NCBI GenBank assembly: GCA_018970625.1
Contig: JAGWVZ010000267.1
Location: forward strand, 1-5,576
Direction of reading: 5' to 3'
Length of the DNA: 5,576 nucleotides
Origin: Myxococcales bacterium
GTDB taxonomy: Bacteria; Myxococcota; Bradymonadia; REDH01
The notes under the pieces: model-generated
Databases searched by the model: none
What the model was told of the DNA's origin: nothing
What the model saw: only the letters and a program-made list of their open reading frames with translations
Shown: one piece after another, positions 4,431 through 5,576 of the stretch
Layout: each line of letters starts with the position of its first letter
Position numbering within the stretch: position 1 is the first letter of the stretch
Translations under genes and position numbers: made by a program

Positions 4431-5576
4431 ATGAGCATCGAGATTCGGAACAACGTGGCCCGTGTGGCCAAGATTGAGATTACCCGCGCCGGCAAGAGCG
4501 GTGCGTACCTGGCGCTGCAACTGCACATCGAGCTGACAGCGGTGCAGCTCAAGCAGTTCGTGGAAGGCCGTTACGCCGTCTCGGACCAGGCGGTCTACGG
4601 CGCGCTCTACGCGGAATGGGAACGGAAGTACCAGGAGGCAGAGCGGAACTGGCAGGACCGGACGAACGCCATCATGCACGAGTACAACCTCGCCTGTGAG
4701 GAGGCCGATGAACGAGGCAAGCCGCGGCCGTCGCCTCCGAAGCTGGCCAAATTCATCGGTCCGGCAGAGCCGGAGCAAATCAAGGCAAGCCGTCCATGCA
4801 AGAGCCTGAAGGAGTGGTACGTACACCTGCACGCTGAACTTGCGGACGAGGATCATCAGGTCCAGCGCGTGGAGTTGGGCGCGGCCACGAAGGGGACGCC
4901 GCGGTTGACCACCGAAGGGGCGCTTGCGCTACTCGAGCTGAAGCTCGACGAGCGCTACTGCGAACGCAGCGCGGACAAGGACGAGGTGTGGGAGTGGCTG
5001 CAGCTGGCAGGCCGGGAGTTTCGGGTGTTTGCTGCCCAGCTCACCATCGATGACGTGCTGGATGAGGAGGACAAAGGCGCCCTCGATTTGTTCGGTGAAA
5101 CCATCGAGGCTGACGTGAAGGTGCTGGCGCTGCGCTCAGACGTTGGACAGGCCATTGCGGAAGCAGAAGCGGCTAAAGAGGCCGACTCGGAGCGCATCGG
5201 GAAGCTCATCGATCTCATCACCCGGCACATGACTGACTATCAGCTCCTCGAACGTCAGGACCCGGAGCTGTTTCATCGGTCGCTGGTCGAGGACATCGCG
5301 GCGAAGCGTGGGCTGCTCAAGGAGCAATCCGGCGTGCAGGGTTGGGTGGAGCTGGCCAACGACCTGGCGGCGATTGAGACGGGCAAACGGGGATTTCAGC
5401 CGGTGCGCGAGATGGCTGGCTTTCTGCTCCGTAGGGTAACGGCTGCCATTCTCAAGGAGGAAGCCGGAGAACTGGAACCCAAGGAGGCAGGTGCGGCAGT
5501 CGCCTCCGCGCTGGTGAATTTCATGATGCGTGCACACGAGGCCGGCGAGCTCGTGCCGGACGATGGGAGTCCATGG
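4431..5576 (+). CDS. Long acidic phage protein of unknown function, C-terminus cut off by window edge
   Basis: The frame is open for 382 codons from ATG 4431 to the window edge, on the same strand, eight bases after the methyltransferase stop. I do not recognise the family. The N-terminus is beta-rich (VAKIEITRAGKSGAYLALQL, residues 12-31). Residues 58-95 are a charged, probably coiled-coil helix. Residues 96-116 are a proline-rich hinge. The rest is mostly helical and rich in Glu, Asp and Leu, with a very acidic stretch at 206-228 and an Ala/Glu-rich helix at 238-254. There is no signal peptide, membrane segment or clear catalytic motif. The ribosome site is weak (GAGA, 4421-4424). By position in an early operon after the initiator and methyltransferase it may take part in DNA replication or recombination, but that is only a guess from order. 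Confidence 0.85.
   Translation, partial: MSIEIRNNVARVAKIEITRAGKSGAYLALQLHIELTAVQLKQFVEGRYAVSDQAVYGALYAEWERKYQEAERNWQDRTNAIMHEYNLACEEADERGKPRPSPPKLAKFIGPAEPEQIKASRPCKSLKEWYVHLHAELADEDHQVQRVELGAATKGTPRLTTEGALALLELKLDERYCERSADKDEVWEWLQLAGREFRVFAAQLTIDDVLDEEDKGALDLFGETIEADVKVLALRSDVGQAIAEAEAAKEADSERIGKLIDLITRHMTDYQLLERQDPELFHRSLVEDIAAKRGLLKEQSGVQGWVELANDLAAIETGKRGFQPVREMAGFLLRRVTAAILKEEAGELEPKEAGAAVASALVNFMMRAHEAGELVPDDGSPW

Noticed and set aside
4071..4856. Reverse open frame of 261 codons
   Set aside because: It runs antisense to two forward genes, one of them with unmistakable methyltransferase motifs.

Overview
The window is high-GC bacterial DNA made of two different parts. Positions 1 to about 1971 look like ordinary chromosome: a leftward gene for a photolyase/cryptochrome-like protein of the DPRP family (cut by the left edge) and, divergent from it, a complete ychF gene. 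The host phylum cannot be fixed from this. The YchF protein is well conserved and its start codon has no Shine-Dalgarno sequence in front of it.

From about 2147 to the right edge there is a compact, co-directional set of five genes of temperate-phage type. They are a 97-residue protein consisting only of a LexA-type DNA-binding domain, a 79-residue winged-helix-like protein, a 366-residue replication-initiator-like protein, a phage Dam-type adenine methyltransferase, and a long acidic protein of unknown function that runs off the right edge. The first four genes are joined by 4- to 8-base overlaps with good ribosome binding sites, so they are very probably one translationally coupled transcript; the fifth starts 8 bases after the methyltransferase stop. 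No integrase, transposase or structural gene is visible, so prophage, satellite or other integrated element all remain possible.

The most interesting part is inside the replication gene. Two 33-base copies (31 of 33 identical), exactly 66 bases apart at 3001-3033 and 3067-3099, each carry nested palindromes around CGCACA-A-TGTGCG. They are followed by C-tracts, an AT-rich block (3128-3160) and a C6/G6 hairpin. This order (initiator N-terminal domain, iterons in the linker coding region, AT-rich unwinding block) resembles the lambda ori inside gene O, but the iterons are unlike lambda's in sequence and number. The C-terminal part of the same protein resembles the N-terminal domain of DnaA, which would suggest that the initiator recruits the helicase itself. 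This is inference from residue patterns.

The 175-base gap between ychF and the phage-like genes holds direct and inverted repeats and a possible operator. It is the likely junction between chromosome and element. GATC sites are scarce in the phage-like part (3 in about 3.6 kb) compared with the chromosomal part (10 in about 2 kb), which is notable next to a Dam-family methyltransferase gene.
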